DNA of 64,000 bases from Zhongshania aquimaris (GCF_019312595.1 NZ_JAHWDQ010000001.1:558001-622000); one strand, 5' to 3'; shown: positions 41,652-51,413, counted from the first letter of the stretch. The notes: a model not told the origin generated them from the sequence alone. Translations and numbers: made by a program.

Positions 41652-42316
41652 TGCTGCACGGTGTATTGTTTGATCTAGATGGCACGCTACTTGATACCGC
41701 TGCCGACTTCACAGCGGTGTTAAACAGCATGCTCGACGAGCACGGCCGCGCGCCGCAAAGCTATGACGCGGTGCGCCGCAAAGTATCCGACGGCGCTCGC
41801 GCCGTCGTTAGCTTAGGATTTGAGCAAACGGAAGACAGTGATGGCTTTGCCGATTTGCTGAATGATTTCCTCGACCGCTATCTTGCCCAACTCTCGGTAA
41901 GCACAACCCTCTTTCCTGGCATGGCAGAGGTGCTGACACACATAGAATCACTGGGCTTAAAGTGGGGGATCGTCACCAATAAGCCGTCGCGCTTTACCGA
42001 GCCCTTGCTCTCAGCAATGCAATTATCAACGCGCTGCGGCACCGCTATTTGCCCCGACCACGTAACGCATCGCAAACCTCACCCAGAACCGATCTATTTA
42101 GCCTGCAAAGAAATTGACTGCCTGCCAGCAAACACCATCTACGTGGGCGACCATAAACGCGACATCGACGCCGGTCGCAATGCCAGCATGCGCACCGTCG
42201 CCTGCCGCTATGGCTATATCTCTGAAAATGACAGTGCAGATAACTGGGGCGCCAATTATATTGTCGACACAGCCAGCGATCTTATTCCACTGATCAGTCA
42301 ATTACAGCAGTCATAA
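41651..42316 (+). CDS. mupP: HAD-IA phosphatase, likely MurNAc 6-phosphate phosphatase
   Basis: 221 residues: motif I LFDLDGTLLDTAADF, motif II GIVTNKP, motif III KPHPEP, and IV YVGDHKRDIDAGRNA. Annotated generically as phosphoglycolate phosphatase, but the position between ubiG and yciK is that of Pseudomonas MupP, which dephosphorylates MurNAc 6-phosphate in cell-wall recycling. The specific assignment rests on synteny. Confidence 0.85.
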   Translation: MLHGVLFDLDGTLLDTAADFTAVLNSMLDEHGRAPQSYDAVRRKVSDGARAVVSLGFEQTEDSDGFADLLNDFLDRYLAQLSVSTTLFPGMAEVLTHIESLGLKWGIVTNKPSRFTEPLLSAMQLSTRCGTAICPDHVTHRKPHPEPIYLACKEIDCLPANTIYVGDHKRDIDAGRNASMRTVACRYGYISENDSADNWGANYIVDTASDLIPLISQLQQS

Positions 42317-42331
42317 ATCCGAGGATTCTAC

Positions 42332-43096
42332 GTGCCTTTAAGCCTTCCCCCAGAATATATCGCCGCGCCGCAATGTCTTCAGAACAAAATCATTCTCGTG
42401 ACCGGTGCCGGTGACGGTATTGGTCGCGCCGCCGCACTAAGCTATGCCCAACACGGCGCCACCGTGATATTGCTGGGACGTACAGTCGAGAAATTGGAAG
42501 CGGTTTACGACGAAATCGAAGCCGCGGCTTATCCGCAGGCGGCCATCTACCCTCTGCACTTACGCGGCGCAGTGATGAAAGATTATGAAGAATTGGCAAA
42601 CACCATAGAACGGGAATTTGGACGCCTAGATGGCTTGCTGCACAACGCAGGTGTACTTGGCCAACGTCGTACCTTGGCCCAAACCACCGTCGACAGCTGG
42701 GACGAAGTTTTACACGTCAATTTAAGTGCGCCATTTATGATGACCCAAGCGCTCTTACCAATGCTAGCCGCCGCAGAGAACGCATCCATCATTCTCACCT
42801 CCTCCAGCGTCGGCCGCAAAGGGCGCGCCTTTTGGGGAGCCTATGCCATATCGAAATTTGGCACTGAAGGCATGATGCAGATCTTGGCTGACGAAGAATT
42901 TGACCTTAACAATACGCGCGTGAACAGCATCAACCCCGGCGCCACCCAAACAGTCATGCGCCGTACCGCCTATCCAGGCGAAAACCCGCAGGACAATCCG
43001 CTACCAGAAGTGATCATGCCGCTATACCTCTACTTAATGAGCGACGACAGTAAAGCTGTCAATGGCCAACAATTTGATGCCCAGCCAAAGGCGTAA
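42332..43096 (+). CDS. yciK: YciK family SDR oxidoreductase
   Basis: 254 residues, GTG start. Short-chain dehydrogenase: cofactor loop LVTGAGDGIGRAAA, LLHNAGVLGQ, catalytic Ser in LTSSSVGRKGR and YxxxK as YAISKFG. Last gene of the mtaD-ubiG-mupP-yciK group, in the Pseudomonas order. The substrate is unknown. Confidence 0.92.
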   Translation: MPLSLPPEYIAAPQCLQNKIILVTGAGDGIGRAAALSYAQHGATVILLGRTVEKLEAVYDEIEAAAYPQAAIYPLHLRGAVMKDYEELANTIEREFGRLDGLLHNAGVLGQRRTLAQTTVDSWDEVLHVNLSAPFMMTQALLPMLAAAENASIILTSSSVGRKGRAFWGAYAISKFGTEGMMQILADEEFDLNNTRVNSINPGATQTVMRRTAYPGENPQDNPLPEVIMPLYLYLMSDDSKAVNGQQFDAQPKA

Positions 43097-43133
43097 TGGT
43101 ATAAAGGCACGACATGGCTTACTGCATTATTAA

Positions 43134-43317
43134 GGGCAGCTCTATAAATTGCTTGCGGCCTCTGGCTTACGGGCATTTTCTCCAGTAAGGCGCGCGATGC
43201 AGACGGGTGGGGCGGCCTTCCGCTGGTTGCCCGTCGAAGCAGCGCAACGCCGCTGGGGGAAATGCCCGTAAGCCCCGAAGGGCGAGCAGAGGCTACAATC
43301 AATTTATAGAGGTGCCC
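43134..43317. mobile_element. MITE-like inverted-repeat element
   Basis: A 184-bp non-coding unit with long imperfect inverted arms. GGGCAGCTCTATAAATTG at the left mirrors CAATTTATAGAGGTGCCC at the right; the arms continue inward with GCCTCTG/CAGAGGC and GCTTACGGGCATTTTCTCCAG against CTGGGGGAAATGCCCGTAAGC, with about 12 extra bp in the right arm. A TAA triplet flanks both ends and may be the target duplication. It contains no gene. It could be a deletion derivative of an IS with similar ends, or a structured extragenic repeat. Confidence 0.75.
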
Positions 43318-43494
43318 TAAGACTGAACTGCTGTGCATCGTGCCTGAATCCTAGCAGTAAAAGACAATAATAATTTACTAAATCTCAGCCTCCTTTTAAT
43401 TGCCGTCATCGAAGCAACAAAGCATATAGCGCCTGCGAATAGACTTGAACCGGCACGAAAAACCAAAAGTCTCCTAAGTAACAAGGAAAATAAA

Positions 43495-44268
43495 ATGAAC
43501 GCAACGACGAATGTCTCTTTTGATCTTAGCAACAAAATCGCCTTGGTCAGTGGTGGTAGCCGCGGTATTGGTAAAAGCATCTGCAAAGCGTTGGCAGCCC
43601 ATGGTGCGCACGTAATTGTGGCGAGCCGCAAAGCAGCCGACTGCGAACAAGTTGCAGAGGAAATACGTCAGGAACAGGGCAGTGCCGAAGCCATGGCTTG
43701 CCACATCGGCGATATGGAAAATATTGAGTCGGTATTTGAAGCAATAGAACGCAAACACGGCCGTTTAGATATATTAGTCAACAACGCCGCCGCCAACCCC
43801 TATTTCGGCCATATCACCGACACAGATTTAGCCGCCTTCAATAAGACCATAGACGTCAATATTCGCGGCTACTTCTTTATGTCGTCCATTGGGATCAAAC
43901 TGATGGCCAAAAATGGCGGCGGTAGCGTCATCAATGTCGCGTCGATCAACGGCGTCAAACCCGGCGCCCTGCAGGGAATCTACTCGATCAGCAAAGCCGC
44001 CGTTATTTCAATGACCCAGGCGTTTGCAAAAGAATGCGCGACGATGGGTGTAAGAGTAAACGCCCTTTTACCTGGCTTAACGGACACCAAATTTGCGTCG
44101 GCTTTAGTTAAAAACGACGAAATTAGGGAAACTGTTCTGAAGGATGTGCCACTTCACCGCGTCGCAAAGCCAGACGAAATGGCCGGCGCAGTGCTGTATT
44201 TAGCATCCGCTGCATCGAGCTACACCACGGGAAGTTGTATTACCGTCGACGGCGGCTACTTATCCTAA
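43495..44268 (+). CDS. SDR family oxidoreductase (FabG-like)
   Basis: 257 residues: TGxxxGIG variant VSGGSRGIGKSI, LVNNAAANP, catalytic Ser in NVASINGVKPG and YSISKAA, and GSCITVDGGYLS at the end. AAGGAAAA precedes the ATG. Transcribed alone after a gene-free stretch that includes the MITE-like element. Substrate unknown. Confidence 0.92.
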   Translation: MNATTNVSFDLSNKIALVSGGSRGIGKSICKALAAHGAHVIVASRKAADCEQVAEEIRQEQGSAEAMACHIGDMENIESVFEAIERKHGRLDILVNNAAANPYFGHITDTDLAAFNKTIDVNIRGYFFMSSIGIKLMAKNGGGSVINVASINGVKPGALQGIYSISKAAVISMTQAFAKECATMGVRVNALLPGLTDTKFASALVKNDEIRETVLKDVPLHRVAKPDEMAGAVLYLASAASSYTTGSCITVDGGYLS

Positions 44269-44282
44269 ACGGCAAAAATCCA

Positions 44283-45125
44283 CTAGCCGCGCAAGGCGCC
44301 CTGCATCGCTTCAATTTGCTGATGATAATCGTCGGTCGCATCGAGTGTGACCGGCAATCCCAGCCGTTCGAATGCCGTTACGGTTGACCAGTCCACACTC
44401 GCTAAAGGATGCTGGGTGCCAAAATAACTGTGCAAATTGGCGACAGTGACTAAATCCACATAGTCGCCCTCCTTCGCTTGGCGGTTAAAATCCATATGCT
44501 GAGTCGGCACGATAACCAACTCATTGGCAAAACCCCAAGCCTCAAGAATGCGACTGCCCACCTCCGGGCTCAAACTGATTAATATTTGATCAAGCAATTC
44601 CGGATGATCACGTAAAAAGCCTCGACCTACTGCATAATTCAATACCGGCAAGGTGCCGACTTGGTGAACAATACCGGCAAGGGTCGCCATCTCAGGTTTT
44701 AGTTTAGTTTGGGATTTAGCAAGGGTGTGGCAAATGGCGGCGACATCTGTGCTGTGCATCCAGATGGCACGCATTCGCTGATTGAGCGCTTCTTTAGTCG
44801 ACAAAAATATCTGCTGCATCGCTAGGGTCGTTACCAGCGTGCTGGTATAACCGAGACCTATGCGCCCAATCGCCGACTTCACATCGTGAATAGGCTGAAA
44901 ACCACGCAATAAGGAGCTATTAGCAACGCGCAGAATACGCGTTGCGATTGAGCTGTCATTTTCGATAATCGTCGCCAACATCCCCACGCTGACATCTGGG
45001 TCACTTGCGGCCTCACGAATTTCTAAGGCGACCTCTGGCAATGTCGGCAAGACGATGGAGTCATTTTCAATCGCGTCCAACAAATCAAGCCGAACCTGTT
45101 CGATTAAGGGATTACTTAAAGACAC
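44283..45125 (-). CDS. HDOD domain protein
   Basis: 280 residues, GTG start. The HDOD region (about 20-220) starts VLPTLPEVALEIREA and contains IIENDSSIATRILRVANSS; the HD catalytic residues are not conserved. HDOD proteins act as non-enzymatic signalling or stress modules. Convergent with the SDR gene. Confidence 0.88.
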   Translation of the reverse strand: MSLSNPLIEQVRLDLLDAIENDSIVLPTLPEVALEIREAASDPDVSVGMLATIIENDSSIATRILRVANSSLLRGFQPIHDVKSAIGRIGLGYTSTLVTTLAMQQIFLSTKEALNQRMRAIWMHSTDVAAICHTLAKSQTKLKPEMATLAGIVHQVGTLPVLNYAVGRGFLRDHPELLDQILISLSPEVGSRILEAWGFANELVIVPTQHMDFNRQAKEGDYVDLVTVANLHSYFGTQHPLASVDWSTVTAFERLGLPVTLDATDDYHQQIEAMQGALRG

Positions 45126-45205
45126 ATTGACGCGCTCGCAAGGGGATATAGAAAGAGACTAGCAGATGCCTAGCAAAGCCATCAGTGTTAAAAATACTTA
45201 TGTGC

Positions 45206-45244
45206 AAAACAAAATGCCGAGACCTATTAAAAGGCCTGGCATTT
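45206..45244 (-). terminator. Terminator of the aminotransferase gene
   Basis: On the minus strand, AAATGCC-A-GGCCT pairs with AGGTC-TC-GGCATTT around a short loop, followed by TTTTGTTTTG. Confidence 0.75.
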
Positions 45245-45268
45245 CAGGTAAACACACCATTACTACAG

Positions 45269-46447
45269 TTAGGCTAGCGTGGCTTCAGCGGCGGCAAGCG
45301 CGCTTGCGGCATCGCACGTATAGCCTTGTGCGTTCATTGCCTCAGCCAAAGCCTTAAGCAATAAGCTGATGTTTTCCATTCTGGCACTGTAACCCATCAA
45401 ACCGATACGCCACACTTTACCCGCGAGGTCGCCTAGACCTGCGCCAATCTCCAAATCATAGTTCGCAAGGAGATATTGACGAGTGGCGGCGTCATCCACA
45501 CCCTCTGGGATATAAACACTATTCAACTGAGGCAGACGCTGTTCTGCCTTAACCACAAAACTAATACCAAGCGCTTCTAAACCGGCAGCTAAGGCGCCGT
45601 GCATCGCCGCGTGACGCTGCCATGCATTGTCCAAGCCTTCGTCTTGCAACATGACCAATGACTCGTGCAAGCCATAAAGTGCGTTGACCGGCGCGGTGTG
45701 GTGGTAAGCGCGCTTGCCACCCTCGCCCCAGTAACCCAGTATCAGGTTCATATCCAAGAACCAGCTTTGCACGGGATGCTTGCGCGCCTTTATAACGGCA
45801 ACAGCGGCGTCACTAAAGGTCACCGGCGACAAACCCGGCGTGCACGACAGGCATTTTTGGCTGCCTGAATACACAGCATCCGCCTGCCACTTATCTACCA
45901 GCAAGGGCACACCACCCATTGATGTCACCGCATCTACAATGCTCAAGGCATTATACTTCTTGGCCAAAGCGCACAGCGCTTGCGCATCGCTCAGGGCACC
46001 CGTTGACGTCTCGGCGTGCACAAAGGCGAGAATTTTAACGTCGCTATTCGCTTTAAGCGCCTCTTCCACTGCAGCTGGCTCGACCGCTGCACCCCAGGGA
46101 AAATCAACACGCACTGCGGTGGCGCCACAGCGGGTCACGTTTTCAATCATGCGATTGCCAAACACCCCGTTTACACATACCAATACTTTGTCCCCCGGCT
46201 CGACCAGGTTTACAAAACAGGCCTCCATACCAGCGGAGCCAGGGGCGGATATCGGCAGGGTCAATTCATTGCTGGTCTGAAACGCATACTTAAGCAGGGT
46301 TTTGGTTTCATCCATCATGCCAATAAACAAGGGGTCCAAGTGCCCCAGCGTTGGCCGCCCGAGCGCCTCAAGAATACGTGGATGAACATCGGACGGACCC
46401 GGCCCCATCAGAGTACGACGAGGAGGATGGAAAGAGGAAATTGCCAT
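45269..46447 (-). CDS. Alanine/serine-glyoxylate aminotransferase family
   Basis: 392 residues, class V PLP enzyme: MGPGPSDVHPRILEALGRPTLGHL... seen as GPGPSDVHPRI, SAPGSAGMEACFVN, DAVTSMGGVPL, and the PLP lysine in YSGSQKCLSCTPG. Transfers amino groups to glyoxylate or a related 2-oxoacid; the exact donor cannot be told. Monocistronic with its own terminator. Confidence 0.92.
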   Translation of the reverse strand: MAISSFHPPRRTLMGPGPSDVHPRILEALGRPTLGHLDPLFIGMMDETKTLLKYAFQTSNELTLPISAPGSAGMEACFVNLVEPGDKVLVCVNGVFGNRMIENVTRCGATAVRVDFPWGAAVEPAAVEEALKANSDVKILAFVHAETSTGALSDAQALCALAKKYNALSIVDAVTSMGGVPLLVDKWQADAVYSGSQKCLSCTPGLSPVTFSDAAVAVIKARKHPVQSWFLDMNLILGYWGEGGKRAYHHTAPVNALYGLHESLVMLQDEGLDNAWQRHAAMHGALAAGLEALGISFVVKAEQRLPQLNSVYIPEGVDDAATRQYLLANYDLEIGAGLGDLAGKVWRIGLMGYSARMENISLLLKALAEAMNAQGYTCDAASALAAAEATLA

Positions 46448-46566
46448 AGTAAAATCTCACTGATCTGCCACGCCCAATCACATCGATGCAGAATAAACTG
46501 GGCCAAGAAAGTTGACGGTGATTATACCTGAAGACGGGGCCGTTTTAGAAACCGCCCTGCCTGTAC

Positions 46567-48060
46567 TTATATTTCTGCAAACGCAGATAGTGGCCGCCAT
46601 TCTAGCTCATTCAAAAAGGCCCGTAGCAATCGGTAATGGTCGTAGTGGAAGTCCAGTTGTTGCTCGCATCTCGCGGCCGCCTCAGCAAGACTCAGCGCCG
46701 CCGATCCATCTACTTCCCCGCGCTGACACGGCGAAAGTGTTTGACGATTCGCATCCAAGATAAACGAGCCGTAATGCCGCCAGTCATTCACCAGATGCCA
46801 CTCGGCGAGGCCCGCGTCATTACACTCGTAAATTAACACGGCTTCCGCAAAAGGCCAGGGGGTATATAGATAGTCGGCGAACGCAGACGTTAGCCGTGAA
46901 ATCGGCACAGCTAAATCAGCGGGAGCACTATTCTCAACATCCTCTTTACCATCACTATCACGACAATCAATGTCATCACAAACAGAGCAGTCACAGCGCT
47001 GCACCTCGCTTAGCAGCGCCAACTGCGAAAGGCATAAATCATGGTCTTTTGCTAAGACTACAAGACGGGCTTTGGCCTGTTTTCGATCGCGAAACAACAC
47101 CACCGATTCACCACTCTGAGCAATATCGTTTGGCAGTCCCGAGCGCAAACGCAGACTATGGCCGCCGCTATCAATGCTCACAAAACGAACACAGCAGGGC
47201 TTGCCCACCGCCTTGGCACTGCGCTGCATTTGCGGCTTTTCATGCCGCAAGGCAGCGCTTAGGTAGAGCCCTGCCGACAGCTCACCGGCGTGCGCCTGCC
47301 ACTGCAGTCCGGCCACCTTGCGCGCTAACTTTGTCGCCTTGCTATCGCCGGCACTATTGGTGAAATGGCTAAGTATCTGCTCTTGCAGAGAGCTGGCAGC
47401 GCCCAAATACAGCAGCTCCCCCGCCTCTCCCAGCAATCGATACACACCTGCCCGGCTGGGAATAACATCAAATTCCGTTTGGCTAATAGATGGCGGCAAT
47501 ACTGGCAGACCTAGCAATAAACCGACCTCAAAATTAAATACCGCTTCGCCAACATCTCGCCGCGCAAAATCCAAAAACGCCTTCATCGCATCGACATCGG
47601 CCATGGCGCGGTGATGAACTTCGGAATGAAAACCAATCCGGTGACAAATGGCTTCTAAGCCATGCTTCGGCCACTCTGGGTAAAGGGTGCGCGCAAGCTT
47701 TAGCGTACACAGCACAGGCGGATCATATTGGCGACCAAAACGGGCAAAGTTAGCGCGTAAAAAACCCGCATCAAACCGCGCATTGTGGGCAACCAATATT
47801 GCATTCTCTAGGTGAGACCACAGCACATCCTGCACATCACTGAATACCGGTTTGCCCCTAACCATGGCGGGAGAAATACCGGTTAGCCCCTGAATAAAAG
47901 ACGGAATACTACACTGCGGATCAATAAGTGACTGCCACGCCCACTCTTCGCCGCCACTAAAATCGATTTGGCGAACCGCCACTTCCATGATTTGATCATG
48001 GGCAGCTTGGCCCCCGGTGGTTTCTAAGTCGACCAGCGCAAAACGCACATCATCTAGCAC
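46567..48060 (-). CDS. DnaQ-like 3'-5' exonuclease fused to a GIY-YIG-like domain
   Basis: 497 residues, GTG start. The N-terminal DEDDh exonuclease domain (1-170) has FALVDLETTGG, VAHNARFDAGFL and HRAMADVDAM. A central region (about 205-290) resembles the UvrC/Cho GIY-YIG fold with GVYRLLGEAGELLYLGAA, degenerate at the second motif. The C-terminal ~200 residues include a Cys cluster (CDCSVCDDIDC) of unknown role. The combination recalls DnaQ-Cho proteins thought to act in repair. No neighbour suggests its substrate. Confidence 0.82.
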   Translation of the reverse strand: MLDDVRFALVDLETTGGQAAHDQIMEVAVRQIDFSGGEEWAWQSLIDPQCSIPSFIQGLTGISPAMVRGKPVFSDVQDVLWSHLENAILVAHNARFDAGFLRANFARFGRQYDPPVLCTLKLARTLYPEWPKHGLEAICHRIGFHSEVHHRAMADVDAMKAFLDFARRDVGEAVFNFEVGLLLGLPVLPPSISQTEFDVIPSRAGVYRLLGEAGELLYLGAASSLQEQILSHFTNSAGDSKATKLARKVAGLQWQAHAGELSAGLYLSAALRHEKPQMQRSAKAVGKPCCVRFVSIDSGGHSLRLRSGLPNDIAQSGESVVLFRDRKQAKARLVVLAKDHDLCLSQLALLSEVQRCDCSVCDDIDCRDSDGKEDVENSAPADLAVPISRLTSAFADYLYTPWPFAEAVLIYECNDAGLAEWHLVNDWRHYGSFILDANRQTLSPCQRGEVDGSAALSLAEAAARCEQQLDFHYDHYRLLRAFLNELEWRPLSAFAEI

Positions 48061-48289
48061 GCAAAACCTCGTCGACAGTTACACGCATGTTCATCGAGCA
48101 GCAAACTAAGCATCTATTTTCCAGTCATTCACGTATTAAAACGCTATTATGAGTAATCGGTATCTAACTCACCAGCCTTGGCATATCGACGTGTTGAGTT
48201 GCGAATTACAGAAAATGCCAAGAAGATGCTCCTTTCGGTAGATTAAGACATGGCTATCGAAATTATCAAACCAACACGGGATTAACACT

Positions 48290-48853
48290 ATGCGCCAACT
48301 ATCAGTGCTGCTATTCATTTTGATCGCCATCTCTTCACGCTCCCAAGCCGCAGAGAAAGGCTGGCAATGCCCCGACGATCTAAAGCAATCTCGCCCCACC
48401 CTTGAAGCCGGCGATCTCAATTTATGCGACACGGTAAAAAGTGCGAAAGCAATATTGGTAGTCAACACCGCAAGCATGTGTGGCTTTACTCCTCAGTTTG
48501 AGGGCCTTGAAGCGCTATACCAGGAATTTAAAGAACAGGGTTTACTGGTATTAGGTGTACCCACCGCCGATTTTGGTGGCCAGGAGTATGAAAAAGCCGA
48601 GAAAACTGCCAAAGTTTGCCATGCGAATTACGGTGTTAGTTTTCCTGTTTTTCATAAATCCTGTATTCGCTGTGACAAGCCAGATCCACTGCTAAAACTG
48701 GTAGCCGATGCCAGCGGCACCCCGCCCAAATGGAATTTTTATAAATACGTCTTTGACCCTGCGACTGGAGAGACAGAAAGCTTTAGTTCAATGACAACCC
48801 CAGACTCAAAATCACTACGCGCCGCCGTAAGCAAGTTACTGCCGAGCGAGTAA
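48290..48853 (+). CDS. Exported glutathione-peroxidase-like protein
   Basis: 187 residues with a signal peptide (VLLFILIAISSRSQA, cleavage about residue 20). A thioredoxin-fold peroxidase core: NTASMCGFTPQFEGLE with Cys64, DFGGQEYE where cytoplasmic members have NQFxxQEP, and KWNFYKYVF with the Trp. Three further cysteines (KSCIRCD, VCHA) may form disulfides. Probably a periplasmic peroxidase. Followed by the DUF3080 gene 12 bp downstream. Confidence 0.86.
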   Translation: MRQLSVLLFILIAISSRSQAAEKGWQCPDDLKQSRPTLEAGDLNLCDTVKSAKAILVVNTASMCGFTPQFEGLEALYQEFKEQGLLVLGVPTADFGGQEYEKAEKTAKVCHANYGVSFPVFHKSCIRCDKPDPLLKLVADASGTPPKWNFYKYVFDPATGETESFSSMTTPDSKSLRAAVSKLLPSE

Positions 48854-48865
48854 CGCAGCGGAATT

Positions 48866-49942
48866 ATGTTCAGCTACCGCCAACCGTTCTGGAAATATGT
48901 TGCCGCCATTGCTTTTTGTTTGCCCCTTTTCCTCTCTGGCTGTTCAGATAGCAGCGAGCTAGAAAATCACTGGCGAGACTATCTCACCAGGCTTGCTCGC
49001 GTTCTCGACAGAGAGGCGAGCGCGTCGCCGCAAGAAGCTTCTCTGCACTTCCCTCGGCCGCGGGACATCGCAATCACCTTTGCCGATAGCAATATCGATC
49101 TCTTGGACTTCCTTCGCATGCGGCAGTGCGCGCTGCGGGAAACTATCGCGGAACGCAACAGCATCCTTGGCCGACACGGTGACGCGAGTGCGAAACTGAT
49201 ATTTGATTTGCGCTTTCTCAGTGAGGCAGAAACGTGTATTGACATTTTACACAGCGAAGGCAAGGCATCCCTTGCCGCAACGCTGCGCGAGGCCGCAAAC
49301 CTGAAACAGCGTGAGCTTCCAAACCGGCTCTTTGCCGCTGGCATCGCCGGTGCTGAGTTTCGTGAATTCTGGCAGGCACCGCCAGATTTGCGCAGCTACC
49401 ACCCCGATCGCGGAGACGATCCAAGTATAGCGGCGCTGGCGCGTTGGAATCGCTGGCAACAGCAATGGTTAGCAGGCAATTGGCAGCACGACACGGACGA
49501 GATTCTCAGCACCTTGGGAAAAATAAGGCTGGGAGATGGCGGCGCGCTGCTAAAAGCCCAGCAACTTAACACCGCCAAACTCAAGGCTGCCGCAGATATT
49601 ATTGAGCAGCGTCTAGTGGGTCGCCCGCTATGCTTGAAAGCGTCGCCAACTCCCGCCGCCAATCAGTTTCGCAATGTCTTAAGCAGCTATTTTATTACGC
49701 AGATTCAACAGCAAGCCAGCCTGATAAATCGCCATCAATTCGCCATACTGAGCGAAATGACGCCAATCGAAAACGAATTGCTGGCGGCCATGCGCGCGAA
49801 TGAACTGCCTGTCCCCACCGCTTACCTAGACTGGCTTAAGAAACGCAGCGAGCTCCTGGACAAGGCCACCGACGCCCAGCGCCAACATGTAGAGCGCGCC
49901 GGCGCCCTGCTGAGCCAATGCGGATTGGCTCCGGGCACCTAA
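48866..49942 (+). CDS. DUF3080 family lipoprotein
   Basis: 358 residues. Lipobox LFLSGCSD with Cys26 after a hydrophobic leader. The mature part is mostly helical; DUF3080 proteins have no known function. It forms a short operon with the exported peroxidase and is convergent with the RimK-like gene, the stops being 4 bp apart. Confidence 0.8.
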   Translation: MFSYRQPFWKYVAAIAFCLPLFLSGCSDSSELENHWRDYLTRLARVLDREASASPQEASLHFPRPRDIAITFADSNIDLLDFLRMRQCALRETIAERNSILGRHGDASAKLIFDLRFLSEAETCIDILHSEGKASLAATLREAANLKQRELPNRLFAAGIAGAEFREFWQAPPDLRSYHPDRGDDPSIAALARWNRWQQQWLAGNWQHDTDEILSTLGKIRLGDGGALLKAQQLNTAKLKAAADIIEQRLVGRPLCLKASPTPAANQFRNVLSSYFITQIQQQASLINRHQFAILSEMTPIENELLAAMRANELPVPTAYLDWLKKRSELLDKATDAQRQHVERAGALLSQCGLAPGT

Positions 49943-49946
49943 GGAT

Positions 49947-51413
49947 TTAACGCCGACGCTGTTCCATCCGGCGCAGAAAAACCTCCATCACCGAGTCGTA
50001 AAGGCCGTCGCCCAGAAACAGGTCTTCCACCCCTGAATCAATACTAGGATTGTCATTCACTTCAATCACCACAACGCGGTTTTCAGACTGCTTTACATCT
50101 ACGCCGTAGAAACCATCGCCAATTAATTTGCACGCCTTTACCGCTACATCGATAACCTTCTTTGGCGCCTCGTAAGTTGGCATGGTGTCAAAGCCACCAG
50201 ACTGACTTTTGCTGCTGCTGTGCTTATAAATTTGCCAGTGATTGCGGACCATATAATAGCGACAGGCGAACAAGGGCTTGCCGTCTAACACGCCAATACG
50301 CCAATCGTAGTCGGTGTACATAAATTCCTGAGCGAGCAGCAGGGCCGATTTATCAAGTAAGCGCTGGCTTTCACTGACGAGGCTAGCCCAATCTTCCACC
50401 TTTACCACCCCGCGAGAAAACGCGCCATCTGGCACCTTCAATACAATGGGATAGCCCAAAGTCTCGGCGATGCGCTGCAGCTCCTCAGGATTATCGCGAC
50501 GCAAAAATTCGGTGCGTGGCGTCGGCACTTTGTGGCTGCTAAGCAAGTCAGCCAAATAGATTTTATTGGTGCAACGCAAAATAGAGGTGGGATCATCCAT
50601 CACCACCAAACCCTCTGCCGCCGCCTTTTTAGCAAAACGGTAGGTGTGATGGTCTACGGATGTGGTCTCGCGAATAAAGAGACCGTCGTACTCAGGCACA
50701 CGCAAATAATCCTTTTTGGTAATCAGCTCCGCCGATATGCCCAGCTGCGCCGCCGCCTTGGTGAATTTGCGCAGTGCGCCTTTATCGCTGGGGGGCAGTT
50801 TTTCTTCAGGATCAACCAGTATCGCCAAATCGTAGCGAAAGCTTTTTCTGGCTTTGGGCTTGCGCCACATCTTGCTGCTGAAACGCTCAAAGGTCGACGC
50901 GAAAGCTTCCTGTTCACCGCCGGGCTTAAGTGATTTGAGTCCAATCATTTGCAGTTTTTTAATCTGCCAGCGGTGTTTATATTCTAAGGAAATTTCAATT
51001 AAGGGTGACGGGAAGCGCTCAAATACCGCTTTGGCTATCGCGGCATACTCTGGAGCCAAACACTCGCCGAACCAGCTTCTGACACTCAAGGTGTCACCGC
51101 TCTTGGCCGCAGGCAATTTGGCGAGCAAGGGTTCCACCCCCTCCAACAAGATATCCGACAGCGATTTTCGCGCCAGCTCACTCAGGGTATTCACCGATGG
51201 CAACACATTGTGGCTGCGAGCTTCCGCCAATAGCGAACAATAGTAACCGGTGCCTAAATAGCGATAGCTTTTGCAAAGATTAATGACCCGCACCCGCTCA
51301 CCGCTACTCTGCGTCACGCGCTCTAGATAGTCATCAAAGGTGATAACATCCTGACTGGGATAGTAGGGAGACCAATCTTTTAGGTCATCAACTACAACAA
51401 AAAAACGCGACAT
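49947..51413 (-). CDS. RimK-type ATP-grasp ligase with RimK-like N-terminal domain
   Basis: 488 residues from ATG 51413 (MSRFFVVVDDL). N-terminal domain about 1-200, then an ATP-grasp ligase domain (about 280-485) with YPIVLKVPDGAFSRGVVK, FMYTDYDWRIGVL and the Mg-binding VVVIEVNDNPSIDSG. RimK-type enzymes add amino acids, often glutamate, to protein or peptide carboxylates. It is divergent from a GNAT-C39 gene that is followed by a QEGLA peptidase gene; the three recur together in proteobacteria. Target unknown. Confidence 0.88.
   Translation of the reverse strand: MSRFFVVVDDLKDWSPYYPSQDVITFDDYLERVTQSSGERVRVINLCKSYRYLGTGYYCSLLAEARSHNVLPSVNTLSELARKSLSDILLEGVEPLLAKLPAAKSGDTLSVRSWFGECLAPEYAAIAKAVFERFPSPLIEISLEYKHRWQIKKLQMIGLKSLKPGGEQEAFASTFERFSSKMWRKPKARKSFRYDLAILVDPEEKLPPSDKGALRKFTKAAAQLGISAELITKKDYLRVPEYDGLFIRETTSVDHHTYRFAKKAAAEGLVVMDDPTSILRCTNKIYLADLLSSHKVPTPRTEFLRRDNPEELQRIAETLGYPIVLKVPDGAFSRGVVKVEDWASLVSESQRLLDKSALLLAQEFMYTDYDWRIGVLDGKPLFACRYYMVRNHWQIYKHSSSKSQSGGFDTMPTYEAPKKVIDVAVKACKLIGDGFYGVDVKQSENRVVVIEVNDNPSIDSGVEDLFLGDGLYDSVMEVFLRRMEQRRR

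Noticed and set aside
43134-43317. CRISPR-like repeat
   Set aside because: The element is one inverted pair, with no direct repeats or spacers.
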